Source: Steroidobacter sp.
GTDB lineage: Bacteria; Pseudomonadota; Gammaproteobacteria; Steroidobacterales; Steroidobacteraceae
Length of the DNA: 64,000 nt
NCBI GenBank assembly: GCA_025929585.1
Contig: JAICPY010000006.1
Coordinates: 18,755-82,754, forward strand
Direction: 5' to 3'
Positions 16,841-25,422 of this stretch are shown here, piece by piece. The position numbers and the translations under genes were made by a program. How positions within the stretch are numbered: the stretch's first letter is position 1; each line of letters opens with the position of its first letter. The notes beneath the pieces are model-generated. The model had not been told where the DNA came from. It searched no databases and saw only the letters and a program-made list of their open reading frames with translations.

Positions 16841-16921
16841 ACGACTTCAGGCGATCTCCGATAGGGAACTACGCCGCACCTTCAACGTTCAAGTAGCGTC
16901 GGCTCTCAACCGAGGTGCAAC

Positions 16922-17308
16922 ATGCGTCGTGCAACTGTGTTCCTCAGCTGGGCCACGGCATCGGCCCTCACAATCGGATCGGTGGGTGAAGGCTTTGCCG
17001 CAGAGCCCGGTCAGGTGACCTTCAACAATCGCTGCCGGACCTGCCATTCAGTACGAGAAGGCGATAATCGGCTCGGACCTTCGCTCCACAACATCTTCGG
17101 CGCCAAGGCCGGTTCGTCCTCCGGCTTCCAAGCGTACTCGCAGGCAATGCGCAACTCCGGCATCGTCTGGAACGAGGAGACGTTGAACAAGTTCATCGAG
17201 AATCCCGATGCTCTCGTTCCGGGCAACAACATGAAACCCTACCCTGGCATTCAAGACGAAGCAGAGCGCAAGGAAATCGTGAACTACTTGAAGGCGGCGA
17301 AGGAGTGA
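16922..17308 (+). CDS. Periplasmic class I cytochrome c
   Basis: The 128-residue precursor has a signal peptide (residues 1 to about 27, ending GFAAEPG). The heme-binding motif is CRTCH (Cys38, Cys41, His42) and the likely sixth ligand is Met104 in GNNMKPYPG. Size and spacing match small soluble c2/c-552-like cytochromes that carry electrons in the periplasm. It may accept electrons from periplasmic dehydrogenases such as the PQQ enzyme at 42890, but the two are 26 kb apart and this is only a guess. It converges on the four-helix membrane gene with almost no gap between stops. Confidence 0.92.
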   Translation: MRRATVFLSWATASALTIGSVGEGFAAEPGQVTFNNRCRTCHSVREGDNRLGPSLHNIFGAKAGSSSGFQAYSQAMRNSGIVWNEETLNKFIENPDALVPGNNMKPYPGIQDEAERKEIVNYLKAAKE

Positions 17309-17312
17309 CGAT

Positions 17313-17669
17313 CTAAAAGATTGCACGCACCAGCCATTCCCCCAGCGTGCCAATCGCGGACATCATCAACGCGCCGCCCAATGCCCATCCAAAGCTATCG
17401 ATCTTCAGATGGTCGGTCAGCTTATCCGTCAGTACCAGCAGAATGGCATTGATGATCCAGCGAGTAATGAAGGCCAGGAGCCACGCAATACCCAACGTCG
17501 CGACCGTGAACACGGCGAACAACAGCCAGCCCAGCAAGAAGTTCAACACGCCGAAGATCGCCGCTACCAATAACGCGCTTTTCGGTCCTTTGACGTGAAA
17601 CCCGGGCAGCAATGCGTCCGTCACCCAGACGGCAAGCGAAAGAATCAACCACGAGAGAATCAAGCTCAT
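17313..17669 (-). CDS. PF04020-type four-helix membrane protein (called phage holin family 4)
   Basis: The 118-residue product consists of four hydrophobic segments with short loops. It contains DALLPGFHVKGPKSALLVAAIFG, GVLNFLLGWLL and WIINAILLVLTDKL, the recognisable layout of the family labelled mycobacterial-type phage holin IV. Despite the name, most bacterial members are chromosomal membrane proteins of unknown function, and there are no phage genes here. AAGGAG lies about nine bases upstream of the ATG. It starts 16 bases after the stop of the gene at 17685, same strand, so the two are probably co-transcribed. Confidence 0.85.
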   Translation of the reverse strand: MSLILSWLILSLAVWVTDALLPGFHVKGPKSALLVAAIFGVLNFLLGWLLFAVFTVATLGIAWLLAFITRWIINAILLVLTDKLTDHLKIDSFGWALGGALMMSAIGTLGEWLVRAIF

Positions 17670-17684
17670 TGTTGGTGCTCCTTC

Positions 17685-18887
17685 TTACTGAGCCATAGTC
17701 CGGAAGTGCAGCTTTGGACCATCACCCCTTCTGTTCTCGGAGGCGTAGACCGATCCTGTTAGAGCGCCTAACGGTCGGATGAGAAGTCCTTTGGTCCTTC
17801 CATCGAGAAGGCGCTGCATCGTAGGCCGTTGCAAGGTGAAGTACGCCTTCTCCCCGGGTTTGGCTGCCAGCTCGAGGTCGATAGCCATCTGAGTATTGAA
17901 TACGTCTTCGTAATTGCGTCCCTGCATTAGGCTCTCGTAGGTCACGCTCTTCTGATCCCAGTTTTCATCGCCGCCGATGATTTCGATCACGCGGACTTTG
18001 CCGAATTCCTCGCCCAAATCCTTGCCGATGCCTTCGACGTAATTGCCACCGATCGGAAGGGAGTGCGTCGTGAGCTCCAACAAGCCCGGGCCCTCGACCA
18101 TCGAGCCACGCTGCTTCGCCAAATCCCATCTCAATACGATCCATTGATTGGAAGCGACCGTCAGCACCTGAGCTGATCCATCGCGTTCTTCTACGCGCCA
18201 ATCGTTGAAATTGACCTGCGGGAAATCCAAATTGATTACGCTATCGTGGGCCACATCGAGGTGATTGGTATACGTAGTCAGGGCAGGAATATCGGGATGA
18301 TAGATTAGCGGCTCGCCTTTATCCGGCCTCGCCTGATCGCGGCGGACGACGTCGGCTCGATAATAGTCGACATCGACGTAGTACTCGCCAGGCCCCCAAT
18401 CGGTCACGCAGAATTGCACGAATACGGTATCGCCCGGCACCGCATCGAAATCCTTCGTCGTCATGCTGATGGTGTGCCAATCAGATGTGTTCGCCAGTTC
18501 GTACTCGCGCAGGTGTTCGTGATAGTTCGTCGTGCGCTGCGTGTTGATCATGAAGTTAACGCGTCGCGGTGCATGGCTGCCGCGCACACGTGCTTCGACG
18601 CGTAATTCGTAAGCAGGGTCGGCCAGTTTTTTCATGTCCAACGAGGCAGTGATGTCGCGCTTGATGAATGTCCACCAAACGCCGTACTTATCCGTCGTTG
18701 CATCCACCTTGTAGCGTATGAACCCTTCCTTCTGCTCGATCTGCATCGTAGGCGTGCCATCGCCCGTCACCTGAAACCAACCCTCGAGTTTGGGTCCATC
18801 GAACTGATCGATGAACTGTGCTTGCACGAGCGTTGGAGATGCAAGAAGGAACAGCACAAACAAGAAACAGCGTGAATTGGATGGCAT
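17685..18887 (-). CDS. Exported beta-sandwich protein of unknown function
   Basis: I do not recognise a named family. The product (400 residues from ATG at 18887) has a clear signal peptide (MPSNSRCFLFVLFLLASPTLVQAQ). The mature protein has two beta-rich halves. The first (about 25-185) is rich in Trp, Tyr and Asp and resembles a carbohydrate-binding/laminin-type sandwich (FIDQFDGPKLEGWFQVTGDG, then EYYVDVDYYRADVV). The second (about 215-400) has a patterned structure with an IEIIGGDENWDQKSVTYESL segment like adhesion or cell-wall structural modules. A role in polysaccharide binding or lysis would suit the neighbouring degradative genes but is inference. A GTG at 18899 is an alternative start. 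Confidence 0.65.
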   Translation of the reverse strand: MPSNSRCFLFVLFLLASPTLVQAQFIDQFDGPKLEGWFQVTGDGTPTMQIEQKEGFIRYKVDATTDKYGVWWTFIKRDITASLDMKKLADPAYELRVEARVRGSHAPRRVNFMINTQRTTNYHEHLREYELANTSDWHTISMTTKDFDAVPGDTVFVQFCVTDWGPGEYYVDVDYYRADVVRRDQARPDKGEPLIYHPDIPALTTYTNHLDVAHDSVINLDFPQVNFNDWRVEERDGSAQVLTVASNQWIVLRWDLAKQRGSMVEGPGLLELTTHSLPIGGNYVEGIGKDLGEEFGKVRVIEIIGGDENWDQKSVTYESLMQGRNYEDVFNTQMAIDLELAAKPGEKAYFTLQRPTMQRLLDGRTKGLLIRPLGALTGSVYASENRRGDGPKLHFRTMAQ

Positions 18888-19061
18888 CGTTATCGTCACG
18901 AATCAAGGTGGAGTCCGAAGGGTAACACTCGGCATCCGTAGACTCACCAAGCTCGAGCCAACTATGGGCAGGAGTCGTATCCTGCAGGGGGCCCGCACCA
19001 TTTGTGACACGAGAACACCGCTGCCATCGAAAGGGCGGCGTTCGAGCGCGATCTGCTACCG

Positions 19062-20114
19062 TCAATCGAGTACGCGATGCACTTGCACAGGCGCCGGGCT
19101 TCTTTCCGCGAACATGCCATTCCAATAAGGATAGTAGGGATACGGCGGTGTGACTTCGCTCGCCTTGTCGAGCTTCGCCACTTGGGCGGGCGTCAGTGAC
19201 CAGCCGACCGCGCCCAAGTTATCCGTGAGTTGAGTTTCATTGCGTGCACCTATGAGGACCGTCGATACCGTCGGTCGCCGCAGCAGCCAGTTGATCGCCA
19301 CTTGCGGAATGCTTTTCGAGACCTCCTCGGCCACTTCATCGAGCGTCTCGACCACTCGATAGAGCAACTCCTGATCTACTGGAGGAGCGAACCTCTGAGT
19401 TTCGTGCAAGCGGCTGAATGCGGGCAATGGCTGGCCGCGTCGAATCTTACCTGTGAGCCTTCCCCAGCCGAGTGGGCTCCAGACCACTGCACCCACGCCC
19501 TGATCCAGTGCGAGCGGCATGAGCTCCCATTCGTAGTCTCGTCCTAAGAGAGAATAGTAGGTCTGATGAGCAACGATGGGTTCCAGTCCCCGGTGCGCCG
19601 AAATGCCCATCGCCTTCATGAGCTGCCACCCTGAAAAGTTGGATGCACCGATGTATCGGACCTTACCCGAACGCACCAAAGTATCGAGCGTGCTCATCAT
19701 CGTCTCGAGGCGAGTCATCGCATCGAACTGATGGATTTGAAGCAAATCGATGTAATCGGTGTCGAGGCGTCGCAATGCCTGCTCGACGCCACGCACAAGA
19801 TGGTGCCGCGATGCGCCGGCATCGTTTGCCCCAGCGCCGACTCGCAATCCGATCTTGCTCGAGATGATCGCCTCTTGGCGCCGGCCTTTCAGCGCCGCGC
19901 CGAGAATCTCTTCGGATGCGCCGTCCGAGTAGACATCCGCCGTGTCGAAGAAAGTCGCACCTGCTTCGAGGGCCAGGCTCACCAAACCTCGCGCCTGCTC
20001 GACATCCGTTTTTCCCCAAGCGCTGAACAGCGGGCCCTTTCCGCCGAACGTACCGGTTCCAAAGCCCAGAGCCGGCACTTTGAATCCGGAGGTTCCGAGA
20101 TACCGATATTCCAT
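19062..20114 (-). CDS. Aldo/keto reductase
   Basis: The 350-residue protein has the NADPH-dependent aldo/keto reductase barrel: MEYRYLGTSGFKVPALGFGTG at the start, FFDTADVYSDGASEE with catalytic Asp and Tyr, SSKIG with the Lys, IDLLQIHQFD with the His, and WSPLGWGRLTGK followed by the cofactor-binding STVLIGARNETQLTDNL. It belongs to the YghZ/Tas-like branch that reduces small aldehydes or ketones. GAGGAG lies 10 bases before the ATG. It is divergently transcribed from the LysR regulator at 20224, 109 bases apart, which suggests control by that regulator. Confidence 0.93.
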   Translation of the reverse strand: MEYRYLGTSGFKVPALGFGTGTFGGKGPLFSAWGKTDVEQARGLVSLALEAGATFFDTADVYSDGASEEILGAALKGRRQEAIISSKIGLRVGAGANDAGASRHHLVRGVEQALRRLDTDYIDLLQIHQFDAMTRLETMMSTLDTLVRSGKVRYIGASNFSGWQLMKAMGISAHRGLEPIVAHQTYYSLLGRDYEWELMPLALDQGVGAVVWSPLGWGRLTGKIRRGQPLPAFSRLHETQRFAPPVDQELLYRVVETLDEVAEEVSKSIPQVAINWLLRRPTVSTVLIGARNETQLTDNLGAVGWSLTPAQVAKLDKASEVTPPYPYYPYWNGMFAERSPAPVQVHRVLD

Positions 20115-20223
20115 ATACGCTCCTCAATAACGACGTGGTTCGATGAGGCGAAAACTACGGCCTATCGCAGCGTGATAAAAGAACGGCACTGAAGAATCAG
20201 TTTTTGCATTTCATTGAAGATCC

Positions 20224-21168
20224 ATGGATCGCATCGAAGACTTCCGCTTGTTTTTGCGCGTACTCGATCTAGGGTCGATCAGTGGCGCCGCGCGCAGCCT
20301 CGATATCTCCGCCGCGGCCGCAAGCCAAAGGCTCAAGCGGCTCGAGGCAGCGTTGGGCGTGCGTCTGTTTCATCGCACGACACGTCAATTGCGAGTCACC
20401 GTCGATGGTATTGCACTCGCTGAGCAAGGACGTTCACTGATCGAGGATCTGGAAGCACTCACCAGCGGTCTTCGCAAGAGTGCGCTCGACGTTGCAGGTA
20501 CCTTGCGAGTGACCGTGCCGGCCGCTTTCGGCCGGCAATATCTCTCGCCGCGATTGCCTGGATTTCTCGCGCGTCATCCTAATTTGAAGCTGGCGATGGA
20601 TTTGAATGACCAAATACAAGACCTGGTGGGTGAAGGATTCGACGTCGCCATCCGCATTGGCCAAGTCGATGCGCCGAATCTGATCGCTCGGCGACTGGCG
20701 AGCAATCGCCGCGTCCTATGCGCTTCGCCGGATTACCTGAAGAAGCGCGGCACGCCGCAACGGCCTCAGGATCTCGTAGAGCACGATTGTTTGCTGATGT
20801 TCGGAAACAAAGGCGTGCGCGATACCTGGATATTTCGCGGGAACGATGGCAAGCAGATTACCGTGCGAGTACGAGGCCGCATCGAGACCAACATGGGCGA
20901 AGTCGTTCGCGATGCCGCACTGGCGGGGCTGGGTATCTCGCTGCATTCCACTTGGCATATCTGCGAGGATCTAACGGCTGGACGTCTGCGGATCGTGCTA
21001 CCCGAATACGAACTCCCCGAAAGTGCCATTTACGCGGTCATGCCGCCTAGACGTCTCGTGCTACCGCGTGTGAGAGCGTTCATCGATGATCTGACCGAGT
21101 ACTTGGGTGATGTACCTCCGTGGGAGCGCAAGCTCAAGCAGCGAGTGCGATCGAAAATCGCTCGATAA
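20224..21168 (+). CDS. LysR-family transcriptional regulator
   Basis: The 314-residue protein begins with a winged helix-turn-helix (residues about 3-60: GSISGAARSLDISAAAASQRLKRLE, LGVRLFHRTTRQLRVT). It continues with the periplasmic-binding-like effector domain (GTLRVTVPAAFGRQYLSPRLPGFLARHP). This layout is that of the CrgA/DsdC-like LysR group. It is divergent from the aldo/keto reductase, whose shared 109-base upstream region probably holds its operator, though I could not define a T-N11-A site with certainty. The ligand is unknown. Confidence 0.93.
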   Translation: MDRIEDFRLFLRVLDLGSISGAARSLDISAAAASQRLKRLEAALGVRLFHRTTRQLRVTVDGIALAEQGRSLIEDLEALTSGLRKSALDVAGTLRVTVPAAFGRQYLSPRLPGFLARHPNLKLAMDLNDQIQDLVGEGFDVAIRIGQVDAPNLIARRLASNRRVLCASPDYLKKRGTPQRPQDLVEHDCLLMFGNKGVRDTWIFRGNDGKQITVRVRGRIETNMGEVVRDAALAGLGISLHSTWHICEDLTAGRLRIVLPEYELPESAIYAVMPPRRLVLPRVRAFIDDLTEYLGDVPPWERKLKQRVRSKIAR

Positions 21169-21241
21169 GGGAGGCGCCGCCGAAGTGCCCCGTTACTTAA
21201 CGACTCACTGCCGGTGCCCGATCATGAATCCCAATGTGCCA

Positions 21242-21268
21242 TGTCGATTTGAACGTCTCTGCTTCGTA
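21242..21268 (+). promoter_or_regulatory. Candidate ECF42-type promoter before the YCII gene
   Basis: TGTCGA at 21242-21247 and CGTA at 21265-21268 are separated by 17 bases. The same two boxes with the same spacing occur at 22953-22979. From memory, ECF42 promoters carry TGTCGA at -35 and a C-G-rich short -10. The position, about 43 bases before the YCII start, is suitable. Confidence 0.7.
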
Positions 21269-21310
21269 TAAGAGGTGACCTTTCGAGTCCAACCCATCCA
21301 TGGAGCATCG

Positions 21311-21664
21311 ATGAAAAAATACTTACTGAGTATCTATCAACCGGGCGATGGATCCCCTCCTCCGCCAGAAGTCTTAGGACCCGTGATGAAAAGGATCTAT
21401 GCACTACACGATGAGATGAAGGACGCAGGGACCCTCGTGTTCACCGGGGGACTTCACGCTCCGAGCACTGCTACCGTGCTGCATGAAAAGAACGGTGAGA
21501 TGCTAATCACCGATGGTCCATACATCGAAGGTAAGGAGCACTTGGGCGGCTTCACGATCATCCAAGCTCCGGATCTCGACTCAGCTCTAGAATGGGGCCG
21601 AAAACTAGCTGCGGCTGTGACGCTTCCGGTCGAAGTCCGCCCGCTTCACGAATCGGCCGGCTGA
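21311..21664 (+). CDS. YCII/DGPF-domain protein linked to the ECF sigma factor
   Basis: The 117-residue protein reads [20 protein letters not shown] and contains [20 protein letters not shown], the DGPF/YCII signature (here DGPY). Proteins of this type are nearly always encoded beside ECF42 sigma factors; their biochemical role is unsettled. The ATG at 21311 is favoured over an in-frame upstream start at 21275 because it gives the family's N-terminus and has GGAG about six bases upstream. The sigma factor start follows seven bases after the stop, so the two are translationally close and almost certainly one transcript. Confidence 0.9.
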   Translation: MKKYLLSIYQPGDGSPPPPEVLGPVMKRIYALHDEMKDAGTLVFTGGLHAPSTATVLHEKNGEMLITDGPYIEGKEHLGGFTIIQAPDLDSALEWGRKLAAAVTLPVEVRPLHESAG

Positions 21665-21671
21665 TCTTTGC

Positions 21672-22901
21672 ATGGGCAGCGAGGTCAGTCTCGATCTGAT
21701 CGAGCAGGTCTTCCAACAGGAGTACGGCCGCGCCGTATCGGTTCTAGTGCGCGTGTGCGGCAACATCGACGATGCCCAAGAGGCTGTCCAAGATGCCTTC
21801 GCAGAAGCGGTACAACGCTGGCCCACTATGGGCGTGCCACCCAGTCCCGCCGGCTGGATCATCACGACTGCACGCAATCGTGCGATCGATCGCCATCGCC
21901 GAGATGCGTCGCGTGATGCAAGACATGCTCAGGCAATGCTGTTGCAGGAGTCACTGGGCTCACCTGATGACGAAGATCTGATGCGCGATGACTATCTTCG
22001 ATTGATCTTCACCTGCTGCCATCCCGCCTTGGCGATGAACGCTCAAGTGGCGCTCACACTGAGATTGATCGGTGGACTCACAACAGCTGAGATCGCTCGT
22101 GCTTTTCTGTTACCGGAGCCAACGATGGCGCAGCGTCTCGTCCGCGCAAAGGGCAAAATTCGAGACGCCGGTATTCCGTATCGCGTCCCACTGGCAACCG
22201 ATCTTCCGGCGCGCCTTCATTCGGTGCTCGCTGTCATCTATCTGATATTCAATGAAGGCTACACGGCAAGCGCAGGTCCGCAACTAGTGCGAGAGCAGTT
22301 GTGCGGCGAAGCGATTCGATTAGGTCGTCTCTTGGCCGATCTCATGCCGCAAGAACCCGAGGTGCTTGGCTTATTGGCGCTCATGCTGCTCAATGAGGCT
22401 CGTCGCTTTGCGCGCGTCGGCGCACAGGGTGAGCTCGTACCGCTAGCGGATCAGGACCGCACCCGTTGGGATCGAGGTCTGATCGATGAAGGTCAAGCAA
22501 TCGTTCGACACTGCGTGCGCCGCAATCAACCGGGGATTTACCAGCTTCAAGCGGCGATTGCCGCAGTGCATTGCAGCGCGCCGAATGTACGAGCGACTGA
22601 CTGGAAGTCGATCCTGAACATGTACGACCAACTGCTTGCCATCGGCCCAAATCCGATCGTCGCCTTGAATCGCGCCGTCGTAGTCGCTGAGCTCGAAGGT
22701 CCAGCGGCCGCTTTATCGATCATCGAAAGCCACCCACTCACGCACTACTACCTCTACCACGCCATTCGCGCCGACCTGCTCCGACGACTGGGCCGCGATT
22801 CGGAAGCTGCTCTCGCCTACGATACGGCCATTGCAAGCACGCAGAACAGTGCAGAACGTGACTTTCTAAGTCGCCGCCGCAACGTGATCGCTGACTCTTA
22901 G
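21672..22901 (+). CDS. ECF sigma factor, ECF42 type with C-terminal TPR-like extension
   Basis: The 409-residue protein is twice the size of an ordinary ECF factor. Region sigma-2 is at about 10-80 ([34 protein letters not shown]) and sigma-4 at about 115-170 ([33 protein letters not shown]). The remaining 230 residues are the helical extension ([60 protein letters not shown]), typical of the group whose regulation depends on this extension rather than on an anti-sigma factor. No anti-sigma gene is nearby, consistent with that. It is co-transcribed with the YCII gene. Confidence 0.92.
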   Translation: MGSEVSLDLIEQVFQQEYGRAVSVLVRVCGNIDDAQEAVQDAFAEAVQRWPTMGVPPSPAGWIITTARNRAIDRHRRDASRDARHAQAMLLQESLGSPDDEDLMRDDYLRLIFTCCHPALAMNAQVALTLRLIGGLTTAEIARAFLLPEPTMAQRLVRAKGKIRDAGIPYRVPLATDLPARLHSVLAVIYLIFNEGYTASAGPQLVREQLCGEAIRLGRLLADLMPQEPEVLGLLALMLLNEARRFARVGAQGELVPLADQDRTRWDRGLIDEGQAIVRHCVRRNQPGIYQLQAAIAAVHCSAPNVRATDWKSILNMYDQLLAIGPNPIVALNRAVVVAELEGPAAALSIIESHPLTHYYLYHAIRADLLRRLGRDSEAALAYDTAIASTQNSAERDFLSRRRNVIADS

Positions 22902-22952
22902 TTCTTTACTCACCTTTCGTTCCCTCACTGGTTGCCGTCATATCGAGGCGAT

Positions 22953-22979
22953 GTCGATCTTCGCGTTTGCCGTTCGTAT
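22953..22979 (+). promoter_or_regulatory. Second candidate ECF42-type promoter, before the DHFR-like gene
   Basis: TGTCGA (22953-22958), 17 bases, CGTA (22976-22979): same boxes and spacing as at 21242-21268, and both are followed by T-A-A-G. It sits about 39 bases before the ATG at 23018 and past the sigma factor stop, so it would serve the reductase gene directly. Confidence 0.7.
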
Positions 22980-23017
22980 AAGGATCAGATCGGGCAGATC
23001 TGCGATCGGAGAGAGGA

Positions 23018-23665
23018 ATGAAACGCAGAGATTTCTTACTCGCATCATCCATGTTTGCCGCATCGATGATGCAGATCGGGAGTACGACTCAATCTGAGGA
23101 CAGAAGCATGCGCAAACTGACTGTATTCAATAACGTTTCGCTGGACGGTTACTTCACTGATGCGAGCGGTGACATGAGTTGGGCTCACAAGCAGGACGCC
23201 GAGTGGGCGGACTTCACCTCGGAGAATGCGGGCGGAGACGCGGAGCTCGTGTTCGGCAGAGTGACCTACGACATGATGGCAAGCTTTTGGCCGACACCTC
23301 AGGCCATGCAGATTGCTCCAACGGTCGCTGCAGCCATGAATCGCATGCGAAAATCCGTCTTCTCACGCACCTTAGAGAAAGCCTCATGGCAAAACACCCG
23401 CCTCATCAAAGGGGACCTTGCTATGGAAGTACACAAGATGAAGCTGGAGTCCGGTCCGGATCTGCTCATCATGGGCAGCGGACAAATCATCGCTCAGCTC
23501 ACCGACCTTCGCTTGATCGATGAGTATCAAATCGTTGTCACCTCCACCGTGCTCGGACGCGGACGCACGATGTTCGAAGGCGTCGCGGGCAGGCCGACCT
23601 TGAAGCTCACGAAGACACGAGCATTTGGCAATGGCAACGTGGTTCTCTGGTATCAACTCGCATGA
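23018..23665 (+). CDS. DHFR-like (RibD C-terminal) reductase with a Tat-like signal
   Basis: The core (from residue 31, MRKLTVFNNVSLDGYFTD) is a standard dihydrofolate-reductase-like/RibD-C protein: VFGRVTYDMMASFWP, KSVFSRTLEK and GPDLLIMGSGQIIAQLTD are all recognisable. Such proteins are frequent ECF42 partners. Unusually, 30 residues precede it, with MKRRDFLLASSMFAASMM resembling a twin-arginine signal. The ATG at 23018 has a GAGAGG directly upstream; the inner ATG at 23108 has no comparable site. If the signal works, an NADPH-binding-type fold would be folded in the cytoplasm and exported. It follows its own candidate ECF promoter. Confidence 0.88.
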   Translation: MKRRDFLLASSMFAASMMQIGSTTQSEDRSMRKLTVFNNVSLDGYFTDASGDMSWAHKQDAEWADFTSENAGGDAELVFGRVTYDMMASFWPTPQAMQIAPTVAAAMNRMRKSVFSRTLEKASWQNTRLIKGDLAMEVHKMKLESGPDLLIMGSGQIIAQLTDLRLIDEYQIVVTSTVLGRGRTMFEGVAGRPTLKLTKTRAFGNGNVVLWYQLA

Positions 23666-23779
23666 GCCTATATCGGCGAGCTGATTTGGAACTCAGATTG
23701 CGAATCTTAGTTGCCGCTGACATTGTTCGTTGCAACCCAGGCAATATCGTGACCAGCAACTGTCACATGGAGCGATCTC

Positions 23780-24517
23780 ATGACTGTAAAGCGCACTGGG
23801 TTAAACCGCCGCCGATTCGTGCACCTAACCGCGACTTCCGCCACGCTGCTGGCGTTAGGAAGTTTTACGCGGATCGGTCTCGCTGCGGATGAGTCGAAGA
23901 CCAAGATCGGCATCATCGGATCGGGAAATGTGGGCAGTGCTCTGGGCCGCGCTTGGGCGAAGGCGGGTCACCAAGTGATGTTCTCTTCGCGTCACATGGC
24001 GCAGGACAAAGTCCTGGCGGATGAGATCGGAGCCAATGCGAGCGCCGGCTCGCCGCGAGACGCCGCGGAATTTGGTGAGGTTGTTGTGCTCGCGGTGCCC
24101 TATCGCGCTCTACCCGAGATTGGTAAAAGCCTGGCGGGCCAGCTCAAAGGGAAAGTCGTGATCGACGCGTGCAACCCCTTTCCTTCCCGTGATGGGGATA
24201 TCGCGAATTGGGCTCGCGAAAGAGGTGCGGGGTTAGCATCCGCGGAGCTCCTGCCTGGGGCGCGCATCGTTCGTGCCTTCAACGCGATCGGCGCCGCTCG
24301 CATGGGATCGGCGCATGAAGAATCCGGCCGAATCGGGATGCCGATCGCTGGCGATGATGCTGAAGCTATCGAAGTTGCATCGCGCCTGATTCGCGACATC
24401 GGCTACGAGCCAGTGCTCGTTGGCAATCTCAGCATGGGCAAATACCTGATGCCCGGAACGCCGCTTGCAGGCGAGCACACTCCCGCAGAGATCAAAGAGA
24501 TCGCACGCAAGCTTTAG
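23780..24517 (+). CDS. Tat-signal NAD(P)-binding protein, NADPH:F420 reductase-like
   Basis: The 245-residue protein has a twin-arginine signal (NRRRFVHLTATSATLLALG), then a Rossmann domain starting KIGIIGSGNVGSALGRAWAKAGHQV. Conserved blocks VVVLAVPYRALPEIG, KVVIDACNPF and VRAFNAIGAARM match the F420-dependent NADP reductase-like family. Function in bacteria without F420 is unclear; a periplasmic nucleotide-dependent enzyme would be unusual. The gene follows the reductase by about 115 bases on the same strand. I found no TGTCGA-N17-CGTA site directly before it, so it may be read through from the upstream promoter or be independent. Confidence 0.87.
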   Translation: MTVKRTGLNRRRFVHLTATSATLLALGSFTRIGLAADESKTKIGIIGSGNVGSALGRAWAKAGHQVMFSSRHMAQDKVLADEIGANASAGSPRDAAEFGEVVVLAVPYRALPEIGKSLAGQLKGKVVIDACNPFPSRDGDIANWARERGAGLASAELLPGARIVRAFNAIGAARMGSAHEESGRIGMPIAGDDAEAIEVASRLIRDIGYEPVLVGNLSMGKYLMPGTPLAGEHTPAEIKEIARKL

Positions 24518-24578
24518 CTATCAGCCCGCACGCTGAGCATGGAATCCATGACGGCGTACATTCGAGTGCACGTGTGCT

Positions 24579-25223
24579 CTAACCCGACGTGCCTCTGCCG
24601 TGCTGCTCGTTCTGCGCCTGTGTTACGAACCGATCCAAGATGTTCGGGATGAATCGTTCGGAGAATCCGGCGAGGAATGCCCATAGGATTGCCTTCGCCG
24701 CATCCAAGTTAGTGGCTGGGCGAACGTCTTGGAGAAGCGCTCCGATTCCGGAATAGACATTGGTGGCACTCTCAAAGTCAGGGAATAGAGCTCCGTCGAG
24801 AAAATTAGACAGGCACAGGATGTACATCACCACGCCCAACGCCCCGGATATCAGAAACGAGACGTAGAACTGCATGATGATGACAACGCTATTAACCGTC
24901 GAAGATTGCGCGGTTGCCTGGTCGGCAGAGATCTTCGCTAGTCGATAGTAGTTATTGACCACTGCGCCTACCGAGCCGGCAACGAAAACGAGCACTCCGA
25001 TATCGATCCCGTTGTCCAGGCGAGCCGAGATGAACACGAGGGTGAAGCCCCCGAATGCCAGTAAGGCCGTCAGTGCAAGATGGACATAGAGACGAAGGAA
25101 CGGGATGTTTCGTGAGGCCGCGGGCAGCGGCGAAGGTCCGGCAGGCGTTGCGATCTGCGTCTGCTGTACAGGCTCAGACGCCGGTGGCCGGGATGTCGTC
25201 GGTGCATCGATGCTTACAACCAT
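24579..25223 (-). CDS. Three-helix membrane protein of unknown function
   Basis: I do not recognise a named family. The product (about 214 residues from the ATG at 25223) has a Pro/Thr-rich soluble N-terminus and three transmembrane segments (about FLRLYVHLALTALLAFGGF, IGVLVFVAGSVGAVVNNYY and IIMQFYVSFLISGALGVVMY). A cytoplasmic tail contains AILWAFLAGFSERFIPNILD. The last motif recurs, from memory, in many small bacterial membrane proteins of undefined role. An ATG at 25295 would add 24 residues with no membrane character; neither start has a clear ribosome site. It converges on the reductase gene at 23780 and runs on the same strand as the peptidase upstream. Confidence 0.65.
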   Translation of the reverse strand: MVVSIDAPTTSRPPASEPVQQTQIATPAGPSPLPAASRNIPFLRLYVHLALTALLAFGGFTLVFISARLDNGIDIGVLVFVAGSVGAVVNNYYRLAKISADQATAQSSTVNSVVIIMQFYVSFLISGALGVVMYILCLSNFLDGALFPDFESATNVYSGIGALLQDVRPATNLDAAKAILWAFLAGFSERFIPNILDRFVTQAQNEQHGRGTSG

Positions 25224-25422
25224 GGCGTCGGCTCGACTGTTCGGACCAGCAGCGTGTGGATCAAGATCAATCGGACAAGATAAGCAAGATCGCAACCATC
25301 GGAGTCAAAGGGTCTGCTGCCTGGTTCGCACGGTCAATCGTACCGAAGTCACGCATATGCATCTCGGCGATTCAAGGTGAATCGCCTTTCAGGCGAGCGA
25401 TATCGGGCCGTGCTACTTGAAC

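Noticed and set aside
17313..17669. A protein family labelled phage holin, suggesting a prophage
   Set aside because: Members of this four-helix family are common chromosomal proteins. No terminase, capsid, tail, integrase or lysin genes are in the window.
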